From positions 3,844,001 through 3,908,000 of the forward strand of contig NZ_VFMK01000001.1 of NCBI RefSeq assembly GCF_006715025.1: DNA of 64,000 bases, given 5' to 3'. Shown here piece after piece: positions 35,297 to 44,782 of this stretch (positions are counted from its first letter, which is position 1; the number at the start of each line of letters is the position of its first letter). This DNA is from Serratia fonticola (GTDB lineage Bacteria > Pseudomonadota > Gammaproteobacteria > Enterobacterales > Enterobacteriaceae). The notes beneath the pieces are model-generated. The model was not told where the DNA came from, did no database searches, and saw only the letters and a list, made by a program, of their open reading frames with translations. Both the position numbers and the translations under genes were made by a program.

Positions 35297-36301
35297 ATGA
35301 CCCAACCCAGCCCACTTTGTCCCAATCAGATGCAGGTACATTCGCTGCGCCAGGAAACCGCCGATGTCTGGACGCTGAACCTGATCAATCACGATTTTTA
35401 TCCTTACCAACCCGGTCAGTTTGCGCTCGTCAGCATCCGCAACAGTGAAGAGATCCTGCGGGCTTATACCCTCTCCTCTTCACCGGGCTTGAGCCCCTTT
35501 ATCAGCATTAGCGTCCGCTGCCTGCCAGACGGCATCGGTTCACGCTGGCTAACGCAAGAAGTTAAACCCGGCAGTTTGCTCTGGCTGTCGGATGCGCAGG
35601 GGGACTTCAGTTGTGTTCAGCATCCCAGCGATCGCTATCTGATGCTGGCTGCCGGTTGTGGCGTCACACCGGTGATCTCTATGTGCCGCTGGCTGGTGAC
35701 TAACCGCCCACAATGTGATATCCGGGTAATTTTTAACGTGCGTACCCCGGCCGATGTAATTTTTGCCGATGAGTGGCTGCAATTAAATGCCCGCCATCCA
35801 CAATTGCAGTTAACGCTGATGGCAGAGCAAGATGTTCAACCAGGCTTCTTACCTGGGCGCATCAGTGAACTGATCTTGCGGCAAGCCGCGCCTGATATCA
35901 CCATGCGCACGGTGATGACCTGTGGCCCGGCACCTTATATGCGCCAGGTGGAACAGCTTTGCCAGCAACTTGGTGTTCCCGACGCCCAATTCCACAAGGA
36001 ACAGTTCTATACCTCAGCAGGCCAGGATGACGACCAGGGCAATCAGCTAACACTCCGCATCGGACAACCGCTTCGCCAATTCCGTGTCCCGGTAGGCAGC
36101 ACATTATTAGCCGCGCTGGAGTCTCATAAAATTCCGGTTAACGCCGCCTGTCGCGCCGGCGTCTGCGGCTCCTGCAAAACACGTATTGTTGCAGGCCAAT
36201 ACACCACCACCAGCACCGCGACGCTAAGCTCGGCAGAAATCGCTCAAGGTTTTGTGTTGGCCTGCAGTTGCCAACTGCAAGGCGATATCACCCTCGCCTG
36301 A
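35297..36301 (+). CDS. hcr: Hcp reductase (NADH oxidoreductase)
   Basis: 334 residues. Hcr passes electrons from NADH through FAD and a [2Fe-2S] cluster to Hcp. The FAD part has YQPGQFALVSI and RAYTLSSSP; the NAD part has LMLAAGCGVTPVISMCRWL and MTCGPAPYMRQVEQLC. The C-terminal plant-type ferredoxin domain has CRAGVCGSCKTRI and a distal Cys near the end. The ATG at 35297 is chosen (MTQPSPLCPNQMQVHSLR) with GAGG seven bases upstream, 53 bases after the hcp stop; an earlier in-frame ATG at 35243 overlaps hcp and has no ribosome site. Confidence 0.95.
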   Translation: MTQPSPLCPNQMQVHSLRQETADVWTLNLINHDFYPYQPGQFALVSIRNSEEILRAYTLSSSPGLSPFISISVRCLPDGIGSRWLTQEVKPGSLLWLSDAQGDFSCVQHPSDRYLMLAAGCGVTPVISMCRWLVTNRPQCDIRVIFNVRTPADVIFADEWLQLNARHPQLQLTLMAEQDVQPGFLPGRISELILRQAAPDITMRTVMTCGPAPYMRQVEQLCQQLGVPDAQFHKEQFYTSAGQDDDQGNQLTLRIGQPLRQFRVPVGSTLLAALESHKIPVNAACRAGVCGSCKTRIVAGQYTTTSTATLSSAEIAQGFVLACSCQLQGDITLA

Positions 36302-36444
36302 TGTCAGGCTGACCTTTCATTGCCCCTGCCCCCTCATCAACGGGGGCACATATCGGTAAGCGCATCTCCCAATGCCCTTCTACACTTTTTGTTTGCCTTT
36401 CATCGGGCGAATACCCCTCATTTTGGACAATGATTGGAGGAAGC

Positions 36445-38166
36445 ATGAAGCAAACAGTAGCCACGTTGATCGCCAAAACGCTGGAGCAAGCGGGTGTAAA
36501 ACGGATCTGGGGCGTCACGGGCGACTCACTGAACGGGCTAAGTGACAGCCTGCACAGAATGGGCACCATCGCCTGGCTGGGAACCCGCCATGAAGAGGTT
36601 GCCGCCTTTGCCGCCGGGGCAGAAGCACAACTCACGGGCCAACTGGCGGTTTGCGCCGGTTCCTGCGGCCCCGGCAACCTGCATCTGATCAACGGCCTGT
36701 TCGATTGCCACCGCAATCATGTCCCGGTATTGGCTATCGCTGCCCATATTCCCTCCAGCGAGATCGGCAGCGGTTACTTTCAGGAAACCCATCCGCAGGA
36801 GCTGTTCCGTGAATGTAGCCACTACTGTGAACTGGTTTCCAACCCAGAACAGTTACCCAGAGTGCTTGAGATTGCCATGCGTAAAGCGATCCTCAACCGT
36901 GGCGTCTCCGTTATTGTGTTGCCGGGAGATGTGGCCCTGCGTATGGCTCCTGAAGATGCCAGTATGGTCTGGCATACGCCAGCGTTACCCTTGATGCAAC
37001 CGCCTATGGGTGAACTGCAAAAACTGGCGGCGATGCTGAATAATGCGCAAAATATTACTCTGATGTGCGGCAGCGGTTGTGCTGGTGCCCATGATGAAGT
37101 GGTGAAACTGGCCGAACTGCTGCAAGCACCGGTAGTGCATGCCCTGCGTGGCAAAGAACATATTGAATGGGATAACCCTTACAGCGTGGGCATGACCGGA
37201 CTGATCGGCTTCTCCTCCGGTTATCACGCCATGATGAATGCGGATACGTTGATCCTGCTTGGCACCCAGTTCCCTTACCGTGCGTTTTATCCAACCCATG
37301 CCAATATCATTCAGATCGATATCAACCCTGGCAGTATCGGGGCACATTGCCCGGTTAATCTGGCGCTGATGGGGGATATTAAAACCACGCTTACCGCACT
37401 ACTGCCACAGTTACATGCCAAGCATGATCGCAAGTTTCTGGATAAGGCGCTTGAGCATTATCGGGACGCGCGCAAAGACCTCGACGGCTTGGCCACCGCT
37501 AACGACGATCAGCCGATCCACCCGCAATATCTGGCACAGCAAATCAGCCATTACGCTACGGATGACGCTATCTTCACCTGCGATGTCGGCACGCCGACGG
37601 TGTGGGCCGCACGCTATCTGAAAATGAACGGCAAACGTCGCCTGCTTGGCTCGTTTAACCACGGTTCAATGGCCAACGCAATGCCACAGGCCATTGGAGC
37701 CCAAGCCACCGAGGCAGATAAACAAGTGATTGCGATGTGCGGTGACGGTGGTTTTACCATGCTGATGGGAGATTTCCTGTCACTGGCCCAGTTGAAGCTG
37801 CCGGTCAAAGTGGTGGTATTCAACAACAGCGTGCTTGGCTTTGTGGCGATGGAGATGAAAGCCGGGGGTTACCTCACCGATGGCACCGATCTGCACAACC
37901 CGGATTTTGCTGCCATTGCCAACGCGGCCGGGATCAAGGGGATCCGTGTAGAAAAAGCCTCAGAGCTTGACGGTGCATTGCAGGAGCTGCTGGCTCATCC
38001 TGGACCCGCATTGCTGGATGTGGTCACCGCCAAACAAGAATTGGCGATGCCGCCGCAGATAAAATTCGAACAGGCCAAAGGGTTCAGCCTGTATATGCTG
38101 CGCGCCATCATCAATGGTCGGGGGGATGAAGTTGTTGAGTTGGCCAAAACCAACTGGCTACGCTAA
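36445..38166 (+). CDS. poxB: Pyruvate dehydrogenase (quinone) / pyruvate oxidase
   Basis: 573 residues (E. coli 572). PoxB is a peripheral membrane flavoenzyme that oxidises pyruvate to acetate and CO2 and reduces ubiquinone. It has the thiamine-diphosphate motif GDGGFTMLMGDFLSLAQLKLPVKVVVFNN, the catalytic Glu region RHEEVAAFAAGAEAQ and the FAD domain near GMTGLIGFSSGYHAMMNAD. The C-terminal membrane-binding tail AKGFSLYMLRAIINGRGDEVVELAKTNWLR is intact. ATG at 36445 has GGAGGA close upstream. In E. coli it is sigma-S dependent, giving stationary-phase acetate formation. Confidence 0.97.
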   Translation: MKQTVATLIAKTLEQAGVKRIWGVTGDSLNGLSDSLHRMGTIAWLGTRHEEVAAFAAGAEAQLTGQLAVCAGSCGPGNLHLINGLFDCHRNHVPVLAIAAHIPSSEIGSGYFQETHPQELFRECSHYCELVSNPEQLPRVLEIAMRKAILNRGVSVIVLPGDVALRMAPEDASMVWHTPALPLMQPPMGELQKLAAMLNNAQNITLMCGSGCAGAHDEVVKLAELLQAPVVHALRGKEHIEWDNPYSVGMTGLIGFSSGYHAMMNADTLILLGTQFPYRAFYPTHANIIQIDINPGSIGAHCPVNLALMGDIKTTLTALLPQLHAKHDRKFLDKALEHYRDARKDLDGLATANDDQPIHPQYLAQQISHYATDDAIFTCDVGTPTVWAARYLKMNGKRRLLGSFNHGSMANAMPQAIGAQATEADKQVIAMCGDGGFTMLMGDFLSLAQLKLPVKVVVFNNSVLGFVAMEMKAGGYLTDGTDLHNPDFAAIANAAGIKGIRVEKASELDGALQELLAHPGPALLDVVTAKQELAMPPQIKFEQAKGFSLYMLRAIINGRGDEVVELAKTNWLR

Positions 38167-38215
38167 TCCTGATTTGAATACTGCTGCTCAGGAAAGAAAA
38201 AAGTATATGATGAAA

Positions 38216-38345
38216 CGATACCCACCCTCGGCCATCCCCCAAAGGGTTTCAAATAGTAGCTAGGTGATCAGGGGCTGACAACGCGGTTATTAACCGCTTT
38301 GTCAGCTTCGTAGCCAACAACGCTACGGCTTGAAAATCGATGGGG
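38216..38345. repeat. Possible decayed ERIC-like element with long hairpin
   Basis: The poxB-ltaE gap has ends that recall ERIC (GGGTTTCAAA on the left and CGGCTTGAAAATCGATGGG on the right). Inside, 38274-38306 form a hairpin with arms GCTGACAA/TTGTCAGC and GCGGTT/AACCGC. Similarity to the clear ERIC copies is partial, so the family assignment is tentative. Confidence 0.4.
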
Positions 38346-38359
38346 AAATAAGGATTCGT

Positions 38360-39376
38360 ATGCTTATCGATTTACGCAGTGATACCGTTACCCAACCCAG
38401 CGCAGATATGCGCGCCGCCATGGCACAGGCCGACGTCGGCGACGATGTGTATGGCGACGACCCTACCGTCAATGCCCTGCAGGCCGAAGCCGTCAGGCTC
38501 TCAGGCAAAGAAGCGGCATTATTCCTCCCCACCGGTACCCAGGCCAACCTGGTCGCCCTGTTGAGCCACTGCCAACGTGGTGAAGAGTATATCGTCGGCC
38601 AGCAGGCACATAACTACAAATATGAAGCCGGAGGTGCTGCGGTATTGGGCAGTATTCAGCCACAGCCGATCGAGGCTAATCCCGACGGCACCTTGCCGTT
38701 AGACAAAGTGGCCGCCGCCATCAAACCCGATGATATTCACTTTGCCAAAACGCGCCTTCTGAGCCTGGAAAACACCATCAGTGGTCGGGTGCTGCCATTG
38801 GACTATCTGCAGCAAGCCTGGCAATTTACTCGTGAGCATCACTTGGCCCTGCATATCGACGGCGCGCGTATTTTCAACGCGGCGGTCGCCCTGAATGTGC
38901 CATTGAAAACGCTCGCCCAGTATTGCGATACCTTCACCATTTGCCTGTCGAAAGGCTTGGGCGCACCAGTAGGTTCACTGCTTTGTGGTAGCCAAGATTT
39001 TATCCAGCGCGCGATCCGCTGGCGCAAGATGACCGGTGGCGGTATGCGCCAGGCAGGTATTCTGGCTGCTGCCGGACTGTATGCATTGGAACATAACGTC
39101 CAACGGCTGAAAGAAGACCACGATAATGCCAAGTGGCTGGAGCAGCAGTTGCGTGATATCGGGCTGGACATTGCCGAACCGGGTGCGCAAACCAATGTGT
39201 TATACCTGCGGCAATCCCCAGAACTGGCGGCCAAACTCGGCCCTTGGATGCGTGAACATGGCGTATTGATCAGCGCAGGGCCATTGACCCGCATCCTGAC
39301 CCACCTCAACGTCAGCCGCCAAGACCTGCAAAAAGTCGTCGATTTGTGGCGGGCATTTTTGCAGCAACATGCTTAA
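38360..39376 (+). CDS. ltaE: Low-specificity L-threonine aldolase
   Basis: 338 residues, a PLP enzyme of fold type I that cleaves L-threonine and L-allo-threonine to glycine and acetaldehyde. The PLP lysine is K198 in TICLSKGLGAPVGS, and the cofactor-binding aspartate is D168 in LHIDGARIF. The N-terminus MLIDLRSDTVTQPSADMRAAM is the family signature, so the ATG at 38360 (AAGGA six bases upstream) is chosen. It follows poxB as in E. coli but is separated by about 190 bases with repeat-like structure. Confidence 0.96.
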   Translation: MLIDLRSDTVTQPSADMRAAMAQADVGDDVYGDDPTVNALQAEAVRLSGKEAALFLPTGTQANLVALLSHCQRGEEYIVGQQAHNYKYEAGGAAVLGSIQPQPIEANPDGTLPLDKVAAAIKPDDIHFAKTRLLSLENTISGRVLPLDYLQQAWQFTREHHLALHIDGARIFNAAVALNVPLKTLAQYCDTFTICLSKGLGAPVGSLLCGSQDFIQRAIRWRKMTGGGMRQAGILAAAGLYALEHNVQRLKEDHDNAKWLEQQLRDIGLDIAEPGAQTNVLYLRQSPELAAKLGPWMREHGVLISAGPLTRILTHLNVSRQDLQKVVDLWRAFLQQHA

Positions 39377-39484
39377 ACTGTCATTGCAATAACGCTCCAC
39401 ATGTGAAACCGGGGAACCCTGCTGTTTCCCGGCTTTCATCCAGCCGTCTATCTGACCTTCAGTGCTAACTCTAAAGGGATATTT

Positions 39485-40471
39485 ATGAGACATAGATTTC
39501 GCCAGACATTATTCACTCTCGCGCTCGCCAGCGCAGGCATGATGTTAACCTTACCCGCCAGTGCTGCTCCCGCCCCTGTTCAGCAACAGACGCAGGTTCC
39601 CGGCTACTATCGCATGATGTTGGGGAATCTGGAGGTCACGGCGCTTTACGACGGCTACATCAACCTGGAGACTAAGCTATTCCACGGTATCAGCGAACCA
39701 GATATGCAGAAATTGCTGAACCGCATGTTTATTGACAGCAAGTCAGGTATGCAGACTGCGGTTAACGCGTTTTTGGTGAACACCGGCTCGCATCTGGTGC
39801 TGGTTGATGCTGGTACTGCGCAATGTTTTGGTCCAACGATGGGGGCGATCAAGAGCAACCTCCGCGCGGCAGGCTATCAGCCAGAACAGGTTGATATGAT
39901 ACTGCTGACTCACCTTCACCCCGACCACGCCTGTGGTATCACCGATCAAGGCAAAGCCGCCTTCCCTAACGCTACCGTGTATGCCGCCAAAGCCGATGGG
40001 GATTATTGGTTAAACAAAGAGGTTGCGCTCAAGGCTCCTCAAGACGCCCAACCGATATTCAAATTGATTCAGGACGCCGTTACGCCTTATGCCGAACAGG
40101 GCAAGCTGAAGCTTTACAGCCCTGGAGAGCAACTTCTTCCTGAACTTGAAGTGATTGCCACGCCGGGCCACACGCCTGGGCATTCCTCGTATCTGTTTAG
40201 CGCGGGCGGGCAAAAACTGCTGATCTGGGGTGACATTGTCCACAGCCACTCCTTACAGTTTACCAACCCCGAAGTGGCAATCGATTTTGATACTGATACC
40301 AAACAGGCGATCGCCACCCGGCAAAAAGTATTCGCCGACGCGGCGGAAAACAAGCTGTGGATTGGCGGCGCGCATTTACCCTTCCCTGGCTTGGGCCACG
40401 TGCGAACCGAAGGTAAAGGTTATGCCTGGGTACCGGTTGAATATGCGCCCGTAGCCAGCCTGAAGCCGTAA
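39485..40471 (+). CDS. Exported MBL-fold hydrolase, methyl-parathion-hydrolase-like
   Basis: 328 residues with a clear signal peptide (cleavage probably after ASAA, near 28), so periplasmic or secreted. The metal-binding motif is HLHPDH (143-148); downstream ligands fit ATPGHTPGHSS, WGDIVHSHS and GAHLPFPG. The overall sequence strongly recalls methyl parathion hydrolase: GYYRMMLGNLEVTALYDG, AFLVNTGSHLVLVDAGTAQCFGPTMG, AAGYQPEQVDMILLTHLHPDH and LPFPGLGHVRTEGKGYAWVPVEY. MPH hydrolyses organophosphate triesters; related enzymes act on lactones or aryl esters. The natural substrate here is unknown. Absent from the E. coli locus, it sits alone between ltaE and a DUF1294 gene. AAGGG precedes the ATG. 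Confidence 0.88.
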   Translation: MRHRFRQTLFTLALASAGMMLTLPASAAPAPVQQQTQVPGYYRMMLGNLEVTALYDGYINLETKLFHGISEPDMQKLLNRMFIDSKSGMQTAVNAFLVNTGSHLVLVDAGTAQCFGPTMGAIKSNLRAAGYQPEQVDMILLTHLHPDHACGITDQGKAAFPNATVYAAKADGDYWLNKEVALKAPQDAQPIFKLIQDAVTPYAEQGKLKLYSPGEQLLPELEVIATPGHTPGHSSYLFSAGGQKLLIWGDIVHSHSLQFTNPEVAIDFDTDTKQAIATRQKVFADAAENKLWIGGAHLPFPGLGHVRTEGKGYAWVPVEYAPVASLKP

Positions 40472-40484
40472 CGTTGGTCGTTAA

Positions 40485-40507
40485 CGCCCTGAAGTCCCGT
40501 CAGGGCG
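40485..40507 (+). terminator. Probable terminator of the MBL-fold gene
   Basis: An eight-base stem CGCCCTGA/TCAGGGCG with a seven-base loop, 14 bases after the stop; the T run is weak. Confidence 0.4.
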
Positions 40508-40636
40508 CTTCACTCAGGCCGCCATCAGCAATCACGAAAGATATTTGGCTCGGATCGCCGCGGTGATATAAATCTCATTGCCAGAAACACGCTCCCGGCT
40601 ATAGGCAAGTGCCACTTTGCCACTGCTGCTTTAACA

Positions 40637-40999
40637 TCAAACCACCATGCGACCATAGAACCAATAACCGGCAACCAGTATCACCAGCAGGTTAACCACC
40701 ACGCTAAGCATGAAATAGGTTTTAAAAGGCTGTTTCTGGGTTTTATGCCGAAACAATTGCTGCCCCACGATGGCACCAAACCAACCTCCTACGACCCCAA
40801 ACAGCAGTAGCGTGATTTCAGGCACCCGCTGCCATCCTTTACAGGCGGCTAATTTATCTGCGCCGTAGACCAGCAGCGTTAACAGGTTGACCAGCACCAA
40901 ACCCATCCATAGCGGATGGGAAAAGAACAGGCTGCCAGCCAAGGTCAGCACCAGCAGGAGATAACAGAGGTGATTGATTTTCATCGGGCGTAAACTCAT
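40637..40999 (-). CDS. DUF1294 family small membrane protein
   Basis: About 120 residues with three or four membrane helices. The core YGADKLAACKGWQRVPEITLLLFGVVGGWFGAIVGQQLFRHKTQKQPFKTYF is the DUF1294 signature. Function is unknown; in other proteins the domain is fused to a cold-shock domain. The ATG at 40999 is a guess: another at 40984 and a TTG at 41071 are open, and none has a good ribosome site. It is convergent with the MBL-fold gene and divergent from ybjT. Confidence 0.75.
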   Translation of the reverse strand: MSLRPMKINHLCYLLLVLTLAGSLFFSHPLWMGLVLVNLLTLLVYGADKLAACKGWQRVPEITLLLFGVVGGWFGAIVGQQLFRHKTQKQPFKTYFMLSVVVNLLVILVAGYWFYGRMVV

Positions 41000-41137
41000 A
41001 ACATGAACGGCGCGTAGTGTGAACTGACGCCCATTCAGATGCAACTGCTGATAGCCATACAGAAAGTGCAATTAATCAGCGAATTTGGCATCCTGTGGCT
41101 ATGATGACCCTGACATATTGACTATAAGGCAGCGATA

Positions 41138-42580
41138 ATGACACCCCAACGTATTCTGGTTCTTGGCGCCAGCGGTTATATCGGCCAGCACCTGATCCCT
41201 CGGTTGGCAGAACATGGCCATGAGATCACCGCCGCCGCCCGCCGTATCGAATGGTTGGAGGAGCAAAACTGGCCGCACGTGAATTGCCGCTACGTCGATG
41301 TCTACCGCCCAGAAACCCTGGCCGCAGCACTGTGGGAGATCGATACCGTTTATTACCTGATCCACGGGATGGGTGATGGCGACGATTTTATCGAAAAAGA
41401 ACGCCAGGCTGCGGAGAACCTGCGTAATGCCTTGCGCAACTCCAAGGTAAAGCAGGTGATTTTCCTCGGTGCGTTACAGCCGGAGGGCGCAAGTTCACCG
41501 CACCTTGTCGCACGTAAGCTGACCGGTGAGATCCTGCGCCAAAGCGGTATCCCAGTCACCGAACTGCGTGCCAGCATCGTGGTAGGCCCAGGCTCAGCCG
41601 CATTCGAGATCATGCGTGACATGGTCTACAACCTGCCAATTCTCACCCCACCGCGTTGGGTACGTTCAAAATCCTCCCCGGTTGCACTGGATAATCTGCT
41701 CACCTACCTGACAGAACTGTTGCAACATCCGGCGCAGGAAAGCCGGATTTTTGACGTTGCCGGGCCGGAATACATCAGTTATCAGACCCTATTTGAGCGC
41801 TTTATCGCCATCAGCGGTAAAAAGCGTTGGTTGATCCCCATCCCCCTCCCGACGCGTTTTATCTCGGTGTGGTTTATCAGCATGATCACCTCGGTGCCTA
41901 CTTCCATTGCCAATGCCTTGATTCAAGGGCTGAATCACGATTTACCTGCCGACGGCAAAGCGCTGCAAGCGCTGATCCCACAGCCGTTGCAAACCTTTGA
42001 TGAAGCCGTAAAAGAAACGCTACGGCGGGAAGATGAAGTGATCGACTCTGCCGACTGGGGCTACGATCCAGAGGCCAGAGCCCGCTGGCGGCCTGGCTAC
42101 GGGTTCTACCCCAAACACGCGGGCTGCGAGCTGGAAACCCCCGCCTCAAGCGAGGCGCTGTGGCACGTAGTTCAGCAACTGGGCGGTAAAGAGGGTTACT
42201 TCTATGCCAATATCCTGTGGCAAATCCGTGCCCGCATGGATGATATGGCCGGTAACGGTATCGTTTATGGCCGCCCGCAGCGGGACACGTTGGAAGTGGG
42301 CGATCTGGTTGATGGCTGGAAAGTGATCACCATGAAACCCTTGCGCCAGTTGGCATTGATGTTCGGCATGAAAGCCCCTGGGCTTGGCCGGTTAACCTTC
42401 AGCATCAAAGACCTTGGCAATCGCCGACAACTCGATGTGCGCGCCTGGTGGCACCCGGCCGGTTTCAGCGGGTTGCTTTACTGGTTTGTCATGATGCCCG
42501 CCCATCTGTTTATTTTTCGCGGAATGGCCAAGCGTATCGCCCAGTTGGCAGAAGAGTACGACAACAAACATCCTCAATAG
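41138..42580 (+). CDS. ybjT: NAD(P)-binding SDR/DUF2867 protein YbjT
   Basis: 480 residues, close to E. coli YbjT. The first third is an atypical short-chain dehydrogenase fold with nucleotide motif LGASGYIGQHL; the second half is DUF2867 (GKEGYFYANILWQIRARMDDM, GMKAPGLGRLTFSIKD) and ends in a hydrophobic segment LLYWFVMMPAHLFIFRGMAKRIAQL that may touch the membrane. Biochemical role is not established; the domain pair suggests a redox or isomerase step on a lipid-like substrate, which is inference. ybjS follows in the same direction. Confidence 0.9.
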   Translation: MTPQRILVLGASGYIGQHLIPRLAEHGHEITAAARRIEWLEEQNWPHVNCRYVDVYRPETLAAALWEIDTVYYLIHGMGDGDDFIEKERQAAENLRNALRNSKVKQVIFLGALQPEGASSPHLVARKLTGEILRQSGIPVTELRASIVVGPGSAAFEIMRDMVYNLPILTPPRWVRSKSSPVALDNLLTYLTELLQHPAQESRIFDVAGPEYISYQTLFERFIAISGKKRWLIPIPLPTRFISVWFISMITSVPTSIANALIQGLNHDLPADGKALQALIPQPLQTFDEAVKETLRREDEVIDSADWGYDPEARARWRPGYGFYPKHAGCELETPASSEALWHVVQQLGGKEGYFYANILWQIRARMDDMAGNGIVYGRPQRDTLEVGDLVDGWKVITMKPLRQLALMFGMKAPGLGRLTFSIKDLGNRRQLDVRAWWHPAGFSGLLYWFVMMPAHLFIFRGMAKRIAQLAEEYDNKHPQ

Positions 42581-42731
42581 CCTATTTGTCGATCAACCGC
42601 ACAGTTTGCTGCTGCGGTTGGGGCCTTTCCGATTGCATAGCGCACAAAATCACGGAAGAATGGCACCTTATTTGCTGGGGACACGGCAAAACCCCCTGGC
42701 ATCCTGATTTTTGGTGAGAACAGAGTTCGCT

Positions 42732-43742
42732 ATGAAGGTATTGGTCACCGGTGCAACCAGTGGGTTAGGCCGTAACGCCGTTGAATATCTCTGCCGCCAG
42801 GGCATAAAAGTACGTGCCACCGGTCGCAACCAGGCTATGGGAAGCCTGCTGGAAAAAATGGGCGCTGAATTCATTCATGCCGACCTCACCAATCTGATCT
42901 CTTCGCAGGCGAAAGCCATGCTGGCGGATGTGGACGTACTCTGGCACTGTTCCAGTTTTACTTCCCCCTGGGGTACAGAAGAAGCCTTTGAGCTGGCCAA
43001 CGTTCGTGCCACCCGGCGTCTGGGGGAATGGGCAGCGGCCTATGGCGTCGCACAGTTTATTCATATCTCTTCACCGGCGATTTACTTCGACTACCATCAC
43101 CATCGCGATGTGAACGAAGACTTCCGCCCGTTGCGTTATGCCAACGAGTTTGCCCGCAGCAAAGCGGCTGGCGAACAGGTGATTGAGCAACTGGCATTAT
43201 CCAACCCGCAAACCCATTTCACTATCCTGCGGCCGCAGGGGTTGTTTGGCCCGCACGACAAGATCATCCTGCCGCGCCTGCTGCACATGATTAAACATTA
43301 TGGCAACCTGCTGTTACCCCGTGGTGGTGCGGCCATGGTCGACATGACTTATCAGGAAAACGCGGTACATGCCATGTGGCTGGCTACCCTGAAAGAAGAT
43401 ACGCCCTCGGGCCGGGCCTACAATATTACCAACCAACAGGCTCGGCCGTTGCGGGCCGTGGTTCAGCAACTTATCGATGAGTTAGGTATAAAGTGCCACA
43501 TCCGTTCGGTGCCTTACCCTATGCTGGATATGATCGCGCGCGGCATGGAAAAACTGGGCAGTAAAAGCGCCAAAGAGCCGGTGCTGACGCATTATGGCGT
43601 CGCCAAACTCAATTTCGATCTGACGCTGGACACCACGCGCGCACAGCAAGAATTGTGCTATCAGCCGTTAGTCTCATTGGAAGAAGGCATCAGCCGCACG
43701 GCTCGCTGGTTAAAAGAGCACGGTAAGCTGCACGGCCTGTAA
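42732..43742 (+). CDS. ybjS: NAD-dependent epimerase/dehydratase YbjS
   Basis: 337 residues, the E. coli length. An extended SDR protein with GATSGLGRNAVEYL at the N-terminus. The catalytic Tyr/Lys pair of classical SDRs is not obvious; the site YANEFARSKAAGEQV carries a likely Tyr-x3-Lys equivalent. 3-beta-hydroxysteroid dehydrogenase/epimerase-like. Substrate unknown. The ATG at 42732 is chosen for its match to the family start; a longer frame adds seven residues. Just downstream of ybjT and convergent with amiD, which ends one base after it. Confidence 0.88.
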   Translation: MKVLVTGATSGLGRNAVEYLCRQGIKVRATGRNQAMGSLLEKMGAEFIHADLTNLISSQAKAMLADVDVLWHCSSFTSPWGTEEAFELANVRATRRLGEWAAAYGVAQFIHISSPAIYFDYHHHRDVNEDFRPLRYANEFARSKAAGEQVIEQLALSNPQTHFTILRPQGLFGPHDKIILPRLLHMIKHYGNLLLPRGGAAMVDMTYQENAVHAMWLATLKEDTPSGRAYNITNQQARPLRAVVQQLIDELGIKCHIRSVPYPMLDMIARGMEKLGSKSAKEPVLTHYGVAKLNFDLTLDTTRAQQELCYQPLVSLEEGISRTARWLKEHGKLHGL

Positions 43743-44579
43743 TCAGCGAGCCGCACCGTACTTGCTCAACAGCGCGTCAATAATCGCCTCACTTTCTGCA
43801 TCCGGCTCACCGCGATAATCGCTGGGCCGGAAATGCATCTGAAACGCCGCCACCAGATTCTGCTGCTGTTTGGCATCCCATGCAGGATCAACGCCGTAAC
43901 CATAACGCGCCAGTTTTTCCACCATTTGCGCCATTGGCACCGGTGCGTGTTTATCACGACCAGCCAGATAGCGCGCTACATCCGCCTTATCCGGCCAGGC
44001 ACCAATACCCGCCTGCGCCAGTTGCTGCCAAGGAAAAAGCGGCCCCGGATCCTGCTTACGCTGAGGGGCAATATCGCTGTGCCCCACGACATCCGTAGGT
44101 TGAATGGCATAGCGCGTGATGATTTCGCGGCTTAGCGGGATCAATAACTCAATTTGCTCTGGGGTATACGGTTGCCATTGCGTCGCCAACAGGGTTCGGC
44201 TGAACCCCTTGTTGACAATCTCAATGCCAATCGACGTATCGTTCAGATTGGTACGCCCACGCCAAGTACTGGCCCCCGCGTGCCAGGCGCGCATCTCTTC
44301 AGGCACCAACTGGTAAGCCAGCGGTTTACCGTTCTGCCGTGGCGGGTGAGCCGGTAACAAATAATGGGCACTGACGTGTTCATCCATCAATGTTTTCAGC
44401 GAGGAGTGAAAATCCTCGGCGGTATAATGCATCACCAGAAAGCGAATGCGCTGATCGGCCGCCGGTGCTTGATGCAGGGTTTCCAACCGATAGCTGCCAT
44501 GATCCACAATGGTGTTGTGCTGCGCGTTCTGGCACCCCGTCAGCAGCATAAAAGCCACTATCCCGGTTCTGATTTTCAA
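43743..44579 (-). CDS. amiD: N-acetylmuramoyl-L-alanine amidase AmiD, lipoprotein
   Basis: 278 residues. AmiD is an outer-membrane lipoprotein that cuts the amide bond between MurNAc (or anhydroMurNAc) and L-Ala in peptidoglycan. The lipobox is LTGC with Cys16. The amidase_2 domain has zinc ligands that fit H51 (VMHYTAEDFHSS), H167 (VVGHSDIAP) and D177 (KQDPGPLFPW). A C-terminal peptidoglycan-binding helical domain follows from about 215. The start is TTG at 44579 with a strong GGGAGGGAG just upstream. Divergent from the DUF3300 gene. Confidence 0.94.
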   Translation of the reverse strand: MKIRTGIVAFMLLTGCQNAQHNTIVDHGSYRLETLHQAPAADQRIRFLVMHYTAEDFHSSLKTLMDEHVSAHYLLPAHPPRQNGKPLAYQLVPEEMRAWHAGASTWRGRTNLNDTSIGIEIVNKGFSRTLLATQWQPYTPEQIELLIPLSREIITRYAIQPTDVVGHSDIAPQRKQDPGPLFPWQQLAQAGIGAWPDKADVARYLAGRDKHAPVPMAQMVEKLARYGYGVDPAWDAKQQQNLVAAFQMHFRPSDYRGEPDAESEAIIDALLSKYGAAR

Positions 44580-44782
44580 CTCTCCCTCCCACGATTTTCC
44601 ATCTGTCAGTTAACACGCCGAGGTGTAACCTCTCCACGATTAACCTGTTTCCAATCATCCGGTTAATCAACAAACGATGACAATCCCTGCTGATTTGCAA
44701 GGGAGTGTTACCTGCAACGATCGGCGAGCCACCACGTGTTAACCTCAAACTATCACCTACGCGTCAATCAGCGGAGTCAGCC

